In this document: piece by piece, positions 37,801 through 48,768 of the stretch
Layout: each line of letters begins with the position of its first letter
How positions within the stretch are numbered: position 1 is the first letter of the stretch
Source: Punica granatum
Taxonomy: Eukaryota > Streptophyta > Magnoliopsida > Myrtales > Lythraceae
Assembly (NCBI RefSeq): GCF_007655135.1
Contig: NC_045128.1
Span: 8,618,001-8,682,000, forward strand
Direction of reading: 5' to 3'
DNA: 64,000 nucleotides
Position numbers and translations under genes: made by a program
The notes under the pieces: model-generated
Seen by the model: only the letters and a program-made list of their open reading frames with translations
Told to the model about the DNA's origin: nothing
The model's database searches: none

Positions 37801-39707
37801 CTTAATCCAATGTAACAGCAAAACCTGATTACCAAAACCAAATTATAAAAAGTTAAAACAGATATACGTAACGGTTCTCCAACTGCTATTTTTTCCTTTC
37901 CAGGCAAGAAGAACATAGAAATGTAACATTGGTCTCACAGATTCAATCGGAACACCGGGTTGATACAGGATATTTAGAAAATAAATCAACAAAATGAAAA
38001 CTATAGAACAAATACGAATCAAGCTAAACTCCCGGAGATTCTTACTTCAGTTATTGACAGACTCATTAACCAGTGGCATCACATCCAGTTCAATACCATT
38101 CCTCCATCGACCATATCGCCACAAATCTCATCTCGATCGGCCACCCTCAGATTCTTTCTACCTCATCTCGTCTTCTCCTTCTTCAGCTTCCCTTTCTTCA
38201 CACAATAAAGTATCCCTTCGTTTCCTCTGGTGGGCACCAAATCTCCCCCTAATTCTTACTCCCTCACTAATCCTTCCCATGAAAAAACATCAACCCACGA
38301 ATCCTTATCATGATTGCTAACGACAGCAACGCAAATATCCTACAGAACCATCTGGGTTTCGGAAAGGAGATGATTTGGATAATCCCAACCTCAAGCACTG
38401 AAATCTAGCCCACCCATAACGGCAAAAGAGACGATTTTGGGAAGGAGATTGATTAGCTAGGGAGACTTACTTATTCTGGGTCGGCTATTGTCCCAGTCAA
38501 GCTTCGAATTCAGCCGCAAATGGACGAGAAAGAGGAGTGGTCTTGTCGTCGGGAGTCGTCTTGTCTCCGCTCTGCTGCTCCGGTTCTTCCCCGTTTCTTG
38601 CCGTCTTCAGCTTAGCCGTGTTTTGGTTGACTGACTCTTTTGACTTCGGCAGACGGCCCAGGAGAAAAAAAAAAAAAAGAAAAGAAAAGGATCCCAACTC
38701 ATCATTGGTTTCATATTTGGTCCTCCATCTTTTCATTTTTATGAAAAGGTCCTCCAAAGTCCTTTCCATTACGCAAATTTCCCACTCCTCATTGCTCCCT
38801 TACCTAGGCTTTAACTTTGATGCCTTACTATTAACTTAATTAATGACGTACTCTATACATAGCGATAATTTATGTATAATTGAAGAATCAGAAGATGAAC
38901 TAAATGAAAACGAATGCTTGGGTTTCAGGCAATTCGATCAGAAAGGATTAATATTGCTTAAAATAAATCGTGATTTTTCATAATACTTTGAATAGAATGA
39001 TCGTGCGAGATTAATGAATGAGCAACACTACTTAATTACAATTTTATAATCCCAGCTTGTATAGACTGATTGATGTTTACACCTAGCGAGATACGGTCTT
39101 ACTGATGACTGCGGGTGCTGAGAACGAGCGGGAGATCAGAAACAACCGTGCTAATGACGATTCCACTCGGTGTAAATATCATAGTGATCGACGAACCCCT
39201 TAATGCTGCCTAAAATCTGCCTTTATACGTGCACACTGACTGTTACATTTTAATATGCTCAAGATGAGTAAAGAGTGCCATTGTTTTTCAATTTCGCTAG
39301 ATAAGTTAAAAAATGATCATCGTATTATTAAGAAATCCCATGGGAATGTATTATATTAGCAGAATCATGGTAATAGATTGTGTCTTCTTTTTTTCTTTCG
39401 GTTAATAGATTACGAATTAACACAATCAAGTGAAGCAAGTCACTGTCAATTTGAGTTGGATTATTTTCCGACACGACTCAAACCGATATATATTATTAGG
39501 TTGTCGGAAGTAAACTTTGCCTGACAGAATAAGGAAATGACAGCTGAAAATGAAATGAACCCAATTGTCACATTTTGTATATAAATTTGTATGTCTACTA
39601 AGTATGTTGATGCTTGTCTATATATATATATATATATATACTGCCACCACTTTTTTGGACTTATAAGAAAGATTACATAATCTGGAAGTGGAACTTGGAA
39701 TTGGGAT
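37801..39707. other. 5' region of the IRX10-like gene and intergenic DNA
   Basis: On the minus strand about 38471-38650 is CT-rich with a good GTAAGT donor, consistent with a leader exon and a ~650-bp leader intron. The rest, up to the MICU gene end at 39708, is AT-rich with a (TA)n tract near 39618-39640 and no gene. Confidence 0.5.
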
Positions 39708-41956
39708 TCAGAATTCAAAGGAGATTATGATTTTACAGGAGAAGCTTGGAAGACTTGCAACGAGCAGCACAACTGGTCCAACAAGAGACCAATCCCTTAA
39801 TTCCTGCCTCCCGAGGTGTGCCTCGAGGCTCGTACGTCTCTCGATTACCCTCACGAACTCCTTCGAGCTCAGGTGCTCGTCCCGGTCTGTGTTGAACACG
39901 TGAAATATCACGTCGACCACGTTATCCGTAAGTTTGATTCCGCATACCTTCAACCAAAAGGGCAAATATTACGACATGGAACTCGTGTCGAAGGAGATGT
40001 GTCGGCAGAATTTACAGTGGACGGTTGAAATTACGGATTGTATACCTGAGAAGCAGCTCTTTGGAAGTCCTTCTTTGTGAGCAATCCATTGAGCTTTCCG
40101 TAGCTGAAGAGGGCCAGGGAAAAGGACTGCAACTTCTTGCGGAGATCAGAGAAATCCTTGAACTCGTCGAAAGTGATCCTCACGTCTCGGAGAGAGGGAT
40201 CATTGTCGATCTCCTCAACCCTATCGAGGAGCTTGTTCGTGTGGCTGATGTCTGCCGATGCAACTAGGGACAGCGCATAGTCCTTGGCTGGTATCGTCCC
40301 CCGAGATCTGCAGTCGTAATGAGCAAACTCCAATCGCAAGATCTAAGCAGAAAAACACCAAGTATGTTAGACTTATAGTTTCGATACTAAGGTGAAAGAG
40401 GGAACGCATACCTCGTCGTGCAAATCTCTTAGGAATTGGACAAATCTTTCATGCTGCAGCTTCTTCGTGCCATCTTTGCCAAAGAAGTACTCAAGTAGTC
40501 CACCGTCGTCCACGGACTCTGTCGCCTTACCCATTTTCCTCTTCCCGTCCCTGTGGTTGGTCCCGTACCTATTCTGGGATCTCATTAGATTCATCACTTT
40601 CTTGAATTCATCCTTGTCAATCTCCCTATAATACAATCGTTAATATTTGTATCATGACGAATTATCAACATAATTCAACGTAATAAATTTCAATGGCAAG
40701 GAGAGAGCAGGAGAGAGCAGGAGATTCAGGTTCAATCCTTCTTTGTTAATTAGGTCATTTCCACAGCTGACGAACTTCTTAGACCAAGCTATACCTGGAG
40801 TATGCTCGAGCTCGATCGATTTTTGGCAAGTCTAGTACCAAAAGGCTAAACTTCCTATCAAACATGCTGTAGGTCTTACCCACTATTGTCGGTATCGAAC
40901 ATCTTGAATGCAATGCTGAAGCTTGTCTCCGGGATGCTTAAAAGTGTGATGAAAAATATGTACCTACAAAACAATAATTATGTTATTTTCGAAATGATGA
41001 GGAAAAGCATAAAAAGAAAGGCCTCGATTCGTTTCCCCAATTTATAAGAAAATTAAAAATTATAACTGAGATATATCTCACTCTGGAAAAGAGATGTATC
41101 CGTCGCCATTTGTGTCGAAGAGCATGAAGAACTCCGAAGAACGACAATATAACCTTCCCGGGGTGGTTCTCTCCCCTTTCAGTGATCCTTCTCTAACCCA
41201 ATCCGATTCCGACGGAGGAAACACTGGGACGATTGCCCTCATTAGATCGGCTGGTGTCATGAGAACCTCTCCTGAAGGTCTTTCGATCGAGGCAAAGTAC
41301 TCAAATACCTGGTTTTGAGACACTGCAGAGCTCAAGAACAGTGACTTTTATAGCCTAATGAGAAGAGACATACATGAAGAGTTTTCGACATAACGATAAA
41401 AGTGTGCATGCATGAAAAGTAATGACATAAAAAACATATGTACATGTTACCTTTTCGGGAGAGCTTTGCATCCTGATACGCTTTTCGTAATTAAAGAAAA
41501 CTTTTCGTCGGTAGGCATCTGTAACGAAACATATCGAATTAATAGACCAGGTGAATTGTACGCAGCTCAGGAAGTAACATGTTTCCGTGACATACCTCCG
41601 AATAGAAACTTTTTTTTCTTCTCATTTTTCATATCCCGGAGAAGATCATCGCCGGAAGCATGCGACTCCCCCTCGCATTCTGTCGAAGAGAAAATTCGAT
41701 TGCTCTCTGGTGAATATGCGTTCACCGAGAAGTAACAGAGTCCCACGCTCGACCCAACAATCAGAATTCTCGACGACACCAATCCCGCACGAGATCCTAA
41801 CCTCGAACCTCGTTCCTTGTGACCACTGTTATTGCAGCTCCAGGATCCGTCATGCGATTGGCACTTCTTAAAGAATGTCCGAATTCTCGCGTTTTTGTGT
41901 TCTGGGATTTGATCGAGGAATCGAAAGCATCTCTTGATCCATGCCCGAGAAAGCAT
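39708..41956 (-). CDS. Mitochondrial calcium uptake protein (MICU-like, EF-hand)
   Basis: MICU proteins sense calcium in the intermembrane space and gate the mitochondrial calcium uniporter. Seven exons: 41596-41956, 41451-41518, 41082-41308, 40880-40963, 40412-40625, 40046-40342 and 39708-39947. They join in phase to 496 residues, with the ATG at 41956. The N-terminus is basic, with a hydrophobic stretch at residues ~55-78, as for a mitochondrial presequence and anchor. The MICU core follows: RRKVFFNYEKRIR, VFEYFASIE, then EF-hand loops DTNGDGYISFPE (~206) and DTDNSGEIDKDE (~241), both with good calcium ligands, and a weaker C-terminal loop NTDRDEHLSSKE (~435). Splicing within the second EF-hand and at VFEY is as expected for the family. 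The C-terminus is hydrophobic (VVLLVASLPSFSC). It lies 1.9 kb upstream of the IRX10-like start, same strand, with no functional link implied. Confidence 0.92.
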
Positions 41957-43215
41957 GGTAAAATTGCCTTAGCTAGATTGGGTCGAGATATTGATCAAAG
42001 TTGGAGATGGGAGCCCACCGCAAGTGATATAAGGGAGAGAAACAGAGAGATTTTGCCACGTGGATAGTTTTGACCGAGAAACTTTGGGAATTTGAATTTA
42101 GATAATTTGACTGAGATCCCTCTTCTAACTGTTTTTTGAAAAGTCAGTCATGTTGGCTTGACTCACTTGAAAAGGCCGTACTTGATCGTTCAATTTCCGA
42201 TTTTATTAGGATTTTTATGCAATATAAAGTCACAAGTTCTGTTAATGTGCCTGCTGAACCAACACACAAAAGTACACGCGATAGTTATAGTTGAAATTGC
42301 CAAGGCGGGCAGTTCGGATTGGCTTTCCCTATCTATTATATCGGTGATATTACGAGATATTCAATTCAAACATTGTTAACTCTGACTATAAAGTGCTTCC
42401 AATTGATTTCGACTATTCTTATAAATTAAGAGTTCTTTGTATATAGTATTTTATTTCTGATAGACCCATATTCGGCCCAAAACCTTGAACTATTATGTGG
42501 TAATATCGTCCGATTCTGGGATCACAAGATCCTTAGGAGTCATGATCGGTCCCAACTGATCAGCCATTGTGGAGACACTTGACATTGGACAACACGGTTT
42601 CAACTTTCAATTTAATTAAAGAGGGACTTTTCCTTCCAAGCCGGTTTCGGGAAATGTAGCCATTGAACAGCCTAGTTATCAATGGGGTTGGCCTAACTCT
42701 TCAATTGCTGAAACCGACTTCTATATATGGATGTAGAATTGCAAATTCTCCCTTTTCTATATTAATTGATCTTTTTACATGAACAAAGCATAGAAAGGTC
42801 TTTTGCAGTTCGTACAAACTATACAATAATGCATCCAGATTCAACCCGATTCTGGATAATATATATCTCCATTAAAGGCTTTGAGATGTCAGCATCATCG
42901 ATAAATTTTGTTTCAAAAGTAAAACGAACGGTGATATATGTACATGGATTTTATCGGACCCTATAAGTAGTACTCCGTGCATGCAAGCTAGCTTCTTACA
43001 ACTACAACTTTGGAGCTAACTTCGTTTGACAATAAAAAAAAAAAAAAAAAGCTTCTACCAATGGCTATCTCGGTATATAAATAATCAAGAACAATTTAAT
43101 TTCGGCTTAAGAAGACCAACAACGGACAAGTATTATGGCCATACTTTTGTATGTTAAGGTCAATCTTTTATTATGCTTTTATGTATTAATTAATCAGCTT
43201 TCTTTTTTGCGATGT
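41957..43215. other. MICU upstream region, intergenic
   Basis: The first few hundred bases should contain the minus-strand MICU promoter; no firm TATA box was placed. The rest has no recognised gene. Confidence 0.5.
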
Positions 43216-43219
43216 GCAT

Positions 43220-43500
43220 AATGATATTCGGAAATCCAATAGATTCCAACTAATTCAGTTCAAGTCGAGTCGATCCACTAAGGGTTGAAGCACTTCTAGC
43301 GTGAATTTTCTTCATTCACAATACTAAAATCCAATATCCTAATTAAGGTAACATGCATCGAATCATACGTAGTCTATTTCTCTGCCAGTCTAGTACGATG
43401 AAAGAGAAATCATAAATAATTAATAAAAGGCATGAGTAGTTCCACTAAATATCGAACATGTGACATCTAGGTCAATAGGCAAGAGCGTGCACCGCTACTC
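43220..43500 (-). mobile_element. Degenerate SINE copy
   Basis: CGGAAATCCAATAGATTCC, AATTCAGTTCAAGTCGAGTC and ATCCACTAAGGGTTGAA match the body of the SINEs at 47.1-47.5 kb and 58.4-58.7 kb. The tRNA-like head is worn down (GGCAAGAGCGTGCACC near 43480). Confidence 0.5.
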
Positions 43501-45769
43501 TACATTCTCTTTTGGTTGTCATATATTATATTGATAAATAAGGATATAAATTGTGACATTCAGCAGCAAATCTACCTTTTCTTCCGCAATTTCACGTGCA
43601 TGAAATTCATGCAATGATTAGGTATTAGTCTTTTTTTTTTTCCTTTCTTTTTGGCATGATTATTTGTCTCATTACCTGCCCACCTAAAATTTAATTTCAC
43701 CCGTAAGAGGACAGAATTGACTACTATATACGTACTCAAAGACCCAAGAAGATCTGATCGATAATGCAACCACGTCATGTCAATTGGGCTAATTGCAATG
43801 TAAGGATTCAAAATGTAGCGGAAGTATTTAGTGGACTAGATAAATTGACATCTGATTTAGAATTAATCTCAGTGAATCGATTGATTCGTTAGTGCGAATA
43901 AATTATCATACAAAAGATATTGGTAGGTAGGCTTTATCAATATTTATTTCGGTTAAATGACAATTAAAGGAACAAGGAAAATCTATATTGAATCTTCTTT
44001 TTGGTCCGCCGTTGACATTTTGAGCCCTGCCATTTGTGTCTCACCTGCCCCCGCTAACTCTTATGAATCCCCAATTTATGGAAAATGACTTCTCTCTTAG
44101 CTGCGTCCGAAACTTCAACATATATATTGGTAGGCCCAAATTTGGTCAAATAAAAAATTTATTGCTTCATTGCTGTTCATCAGAAAGATAATAAAAGCAA
44201 TGGTTTTGGTACTTGAAATTATATGATCCAAGCGCACAGACTATATGTATATGATTAGGTTGGTCATAGATAAGAGATTTTTCAGATTTTATTTCTAGGA
44301 TTACAATGGGGAAAATGGTTATATGTTGTGCACGGAATAAGTACATTGGTAATTAATACGTATACTTTTCCTTCTTCTTATTTTTTTTTTTTAAAAAATC
44401 CGATGAGATTCCTGATGTTGCTTTTGTTAACAATGGCTATCGACCCATTCGGCTACAGAGGTGGCTATTCTACATATGATGTACTTCACACAATGAAGTA
44501 GTGGCCAATACGCGCATAATAATTCTTATTGTGTAAACATGCTTCGATAACGTTAGTAAAGGAATAAGAAAAAGTTGGGGAAGTCCCACATTAGTGCAAA
44601 AGAGAGCATCAGTGGGCACGTTATAGACGCACTGACTCAAATCATGATCAGCAAAAGGAGTGTCGTCCAGTTATTTTCAACTAAGTAATGCCCATAAGTG
44701 CATAATGCCGGGGTCGAGAAAATTATATTTAGTAGAGAATCCATTATATCTTCACTGTGCAATTATGTATGTAGATATTGATAATATATAACATTTGATT
44801 ACCATTTTAAAGCATACTCTAAATTTGTAATTAATTACCTATCAGAAATCCTACATATTTTGTACGGTTGATTCCATTTATGCCTACCGAATATGCACTT
44901 CAAGAATGAAAAGAAAAGGAAAAAAAAAAAAGGCTCGTCAACTGCTCACTGCAACAGCTTTGAAAGTTAGGAATTGCGAAAATTAATTTATGAGCAAATA
45001 TTTGATCATTACATGTATGACTGTTGCTAATAAATTATGATGTCATGTCACATGTGTATATGTTTTGAAAATTTCTTATGTTACGTCTTAAAATATATTA
45101 CTGAGCAATTTATGTAGTTCTTACAATAATTTATAATTAAATATTACTATTATTATAATGAAACTTTTTATTTCCAAAAGAAAAAATTCCATATCTTCAA
45201 ATAAAAATATTTAACTAATCAATTAATTACTCAATAAATAAATAACATTAGAATTTATGAAATAATCAAGAATTAATGTAGACCTACAATTTCCAGAACA
45301 GACTAAAACGTTTGTCAAGAAAACTATCTTGCATCATCACTTTCATCAACTTTCTCTGGGACTACTTTCTATAACATTTATATGTATCTTATATATATAC
45401 ATAACTGGGCTTAGGTGTGATATAGTATAGATTTCGGTTTATACCTAGCTCTTAAGAAAATGTGTAATGAATATATATGTCGATACAAATACAAGAAAAA
45501 CAAGTGCTTCAATTTCCAAGTTGGAAAAAAAACGAAGAAAGTATAAAATAAGAAATTGATTTTTTTTTCTTTTAAATCCATTCATGAAAATGAAAAGGCC
45601 CATGGAATTTTACGGCAACAGTTTGACAAGAAGAAGTTGCATGAAACTTTTGCTAAACAGTTTCGGTGTTGCTATTGTGATATGACAAGTCATAATCGAC
45701 TGTACTCATCCAGACAAAACTTTTTAATGGTGACAAATGACTATTTCTTCGGAAATCGGTCGTGAGACG
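43501..45769. other. Intergenic, no gene recognised
   Basis: AT-rich with several poly-A/T runs. A stretch at about 44574-44720 (AAGTCCCACATTAGTGCAAA) resembles the start of a TRIM LTR, but I found no partner. Confidence 0.5.
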
Positions 45770-46145
45770 ATTTTTTCATAAATTTATCAAATGAATTTTT
45801 ACTTAAAATGACTCATAATTTATCCGTTTTATCAAATTTATCATATGTTTTTTTTATCAAATTATCCCATGATTTACTTTTTGTATCAAATTTATCCCGG
45901 CATTATCTTTTTCGTTAACATCTAACGGCCGTATTGACGTAGCACGTGGAGAGATAGTGAGCCACACTTGCCACGCAGGCGCCACGTCAGCACGGCCGTT
46001 AGATGTCGACGGAAAAGATAACGCCATGATAGATTTGATGCAAAAAGTAAATCATGCGATATATTTGACAAAAAAAACATATGATAAATTTGACAAAACG
46101 GACAAATCATTAGTCATTTTAGATAAATACCCTTTTATCAAACTA
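45770..46145. mobile_element. Foldback MITE with ~150-bp inverted arms
   Basis: The left arm (about 45785-45945: ATCCGTTTTATCAAATTTAT, CATATGTTTTTTTTATCAAA, CATCTAACGGCCGT) is matched in reverse complement by the right arm (about 45985-46135: ACGGCCGTTAGATGTCGACG, AACATATGATAAATTTGACA). The GC-rich centre reads CACGTGGAGAGATAGTGAGC. There is no transposase. It is a MULE- or hAT-type foldback element. Confidence 0.75.
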
Positions 46146-47125
46146 TATCTATAAAAAAGATAAGAGAAAGTCAATTTTCAGAATGATAAAAAAAAAAGTG
46201 GAAATATTCCAAGGATACGACAACCTCGTGTGGACCGACCAGTATAGCAGAGCGAATAAGCCTTCGGACCTGCGACGCATAGCATGTGCGAGGCTCCACC
46301 GTGTTGGAAATGTCAAAACTTGAATAAATACAAAGCGATGATTCTCCATATATGCCATGCCAAAGTGGTCACGAATGGCTGCCCCTAACTCCCACCCCAT
46401 TTGCCACATTAGACGCCAATCTTGGGCATAAATGCTTACCTCGACCATGTGAGCATCGTATTTGTCTGTCACTGCCAATCCATTTTGGAAGCCTTTCTTG
46501 TTACCTTTTCCAATTTAGTACTTTGCTTTTATCTTGATTTTCTCAGGCTAAAAGGGTATTATAATTGAGTATTAGCACATGGATAATGGTTAATGATTTT
46601 GAATAATTAAATTAATCTTATTAATTTTTCCTTTTCTCGATTACAAGAGAGATCAGTAAACATAGATAGACATAGTAAAGAGGTAAAAAAAAGTAAATGC
46701 CTAGCTATAAAGACTTGAATTATCGAAATCTCTTTTTTTCGATAAGTAATATGGAAACCTCTTAATTCTAGTAATTGACACATATTACAGTACTGTAATT
46801 CCTTTCTCGGTCTTGATTTTAGCTATAACTTACTTTTAGATTGGCCTCTCAATTCAAATATCTCGAGTTTGGAATTATTATTTTTTTCATTTTCTTTTAA
46901 AGCAAAGAGTTTGGTATTTGGTATGTAATTAATTAGGCAGACCCTAGAGTAATTACCAGCCGTATTTTGAGGGCGCACGACTGAAGAGAAATTAATAATA
47001 CCCATCTCAATAATGGTCAGTATATATAGGATATTCTATATATAATTTATTTTTATTTTGAATCAATTGCATTCAGTACTGGCGAAGTAACCCGGAAATT
47101 AAGTATTTTTTTTTCCAGAGGCATC
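46146..47125. other. Intergenic, no gene recognised
   Basis: A 109-codon minus-strand frame (46149-46478, with WRLMWQMGWELGAAIRDHFG) is the only notable frame. I do not recognise it and see no start or splice context that would make it a gene. Confidence 0.45.
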
Positions 47126-47129
47126 ACTT

Positions 47130-47300
47130 GATACCCGGAAGTTTAATGACTCCCGATTAATTCACTTTCGAGCTGGGTCGATCCACTTGGAGTCAAACAC
47201 CCCCAATCATGAATTTTTTTCATCACAAGTCTCGAACCCGAGATTTTGTTTAACGGGAAAAATGTGCAATCCTGACCCCCAAACCAATTCATACCGGTGA
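47130..47300 (-). mobile_element. tRNA-derived SINE, copy 1
   Basis: On the minus strand the head reads GAATTGGTTTGGGGGTCAGG (A-box region) and CTCGGGTTCGAGACTTG (B box GGTTCGAGAC). The body contains GAGTGAATTAATCGGGAGTC-like blocks shared with its neighbour. Confidence 0.65.
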
Positions 47301-47339
47301 AAAGTACATATATAATTAATTGTTGAGTTTGTTTTTTCA

Positions 47340-47520
47340 GTGTGTACTCTAGTATTCGGAAGCCCAATGAATCATGATCAATTCAGTTCGAGTCGGGTCG
47401 GCTACTAAGGAGTAAAACTCTCCTTATAAAGATTTCCTACATTCACAATATTCGAACTCGAGACTTTGTTTAAGGGAAATAAATGTCGAATCACTTAAAT
47501 CAACTCATATTGTTATTAAA
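47340..47520 (-). mobile_element. tRNA-derived SINE, copy 2
   Basis: On the minus strand it has AGTTGATTTAAGTGATTCG (A-box region) and GAGTTCGAATATTG (B box). The body (CGAGTCGGGTCGGCTACTAA on plus) matches 47150-47200 and 58650-58700. Two same-family SINEs thus lie in tandem. Confidence 0.7.
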
Positions 47521-47727
47521 TTGACGGGTATTATAATATATTTAGAAGATTATTCACAATTAATTCAGCAAATTTCTCGATTGAGCAGTTTTCATTTTTT
47601 CCTAAGTTAGAAAGAGTAATATTAGCTAAATTGCCAGCAATTAGATTTAGTTAATGGTCAATCTTGGACTATTTATGTTAAGTCACTCTCACATTCAACT
47701 ACCTTCCAAAAACCTCTCCCATGGCCT

Positions 47728-47733
47728 TATAAA
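47728..47733 (+). promoter_or_regulatory. Probable TATA box of the SAM-domain gene
   Basis: TATAAA occurs 177 bp before the chosen ATG, in the context CCTTATAAACGC. This suits a transcription start near 47760 and a leader with the CT-rich stretch at 47800-47850. Confidence 0.55.
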
Positions 47734-47904
47734 CGCTGCAGAAGATGGAAAAATAGCATCCCAAGCAAACAACTAACTTACCCACCACATTTACTTTTGC
47801 TCTCTCTCTCCCCATTCCCTTTTCCCCTTATCTCTTTCTCCATCCATTGCACCAAATTCCCTCATCTCATCACAATCCCAATTGATCCAAAGCAATCACT
47901 TCCT

Positions 47905-48768
47905 ATGGATTGGTTCGCGTGGCTATCGAAATCCGGCCTCGACCCTGGCCTGGTTTATGAGTACAGTCTCGAGTTCACGCGGAATGAGCTCCAGGCTGAG
48001 GACCTCCCGCACTTCGACCACGAGTTTCTCCAAAGCATGGGCATCTCCGTAGCCAAGCACAGGCTCGAGATCCTCAAGCTAGCCAGGAAGGACTCTTCGA
48101 GGCTCGGCAAACAGCTCTCCGGCCTCTTCTCGGCGATCCACAGGACCAAGAGATCGGTCGGAAAGTACATCGGGAAGCTGATTTCGCATGAGGAGGCCGC
48201 GGTCAAGGAGTCGCATGAGGCCGGCGATGGCAGTAGAGAGAACTGGAGATTGGCTTTGACGAGGCAATGCAAGAGTGATAAGGAAGGGAGACCGGCGGTT
48301 AAGCATAGGAGCTTAGCACTTTCCGGGCCTCTAGATGGGAAGTATCAACACAAGTACCTAACCGCAGCCCATAGAAGCCCGAAACTTTCCGGTCCTCTGG
48401 TGTACGGTCCGAAGAGCCCGATGTTATCCGCGGCTCTAGACGTGAAATCCCATGAGAAGGCGATGCGCGCCCTGAGGAGCCCGAAGTTATCGGGGCCTCT
48501 TGATGGTTGGGCAGTGAATAGGAGCCCGAAATTGTCCGGGCCTCTTGACGGGCGGCAAGTAACGAATAAGAACCTGAAGTTTTCTGGCCCTCTGGAGCGT
48601 ACTACAAACAAAAGCCCGAGAGTCTCTGGTTCTCTTGAAGGAATGGGACCAGGCATGCGGATGAGCCCTAAGGTTCATGGCAATGGTAACTTCGACGTGG
48701 GGGTGATAGATGCCTTTGATGAGCACTCACTCTGGGCTAAGCTGTTCCATGACATGAAACCAACATGA
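47905..48768 (+). CDS. SAM-domain protein with SPKLSGPLDG repeats
   Basis: It is a single-exon gene of 287 residues. I start at 47905 (MDWFAWLSKSGLDP) because the SAM fold begins there; the frame is open to 47797, but that part is a proline/leucine/isoleucine-rich translation of CT-rich leader. Residues ~1-62 form a sterile alpha motif (YSLEFTRNELQAEDL, FDHEFLQSMGISVAKHRLEI), a protein- or RNA-binding helical bundle. A basic linker follows (SAIHRTKRSVGKYIGKLI). From about residue 137 come seven or eight degenerate copies of [KR]SPKLSGPLDG, six of which keep the SGPL or a close variant. The C-terminus is VIDAFDEHSLWAKLFHDMKP. No signal peptide or membrane segment. Plants have a family of such uncharacterised SAM proteins; the repeats may be phosphorylated docking motifs (inference). 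Confidence 0.88.
   Translation: MDWFAWLSKSGLDPGLVYEYSLEFTRNELQAEDLPHFDHEFLQSMGISVAKHRLEILKLARKDSSRLGKQLSGLFSAIHRTKRSVGKYIGKLISHEEAAVKESHEAGDGSRENWRLALTRQCKSDKEGRPAVKHRSLALSGPLDGKYQHKYLTAAHRSPKLSGPLVYGPKSPMLSAALDVKSHEKAMRALRSPKLSGPLDGWAVNRSPKLSGPLDGRQVTNKNLKFSGPLERTTNKSPRVSGSLEGMGPGMRMSPKVHGNGNFDVGVIDAFDEHSLWAKLFHDMKPT

Noticed and set aside
38537..38839. 100-codon plus-strand frame
   Set aside because: Overlaps the CT-rich putative leader exon of the IRX10-like gene on the other strand; no domain.
41587..41871. 94-codon plus-strand frame
   Set aside because: Antisense to MICU exon 1.
47797..47904. In-frame 36-residue N-terminal extension of the SAM-domain protein
   Set aside because: The extension does not begin with a compelling start context, is a translation of CT-rich leader DNA, and the SAM fold starts at the ATG at 47905.
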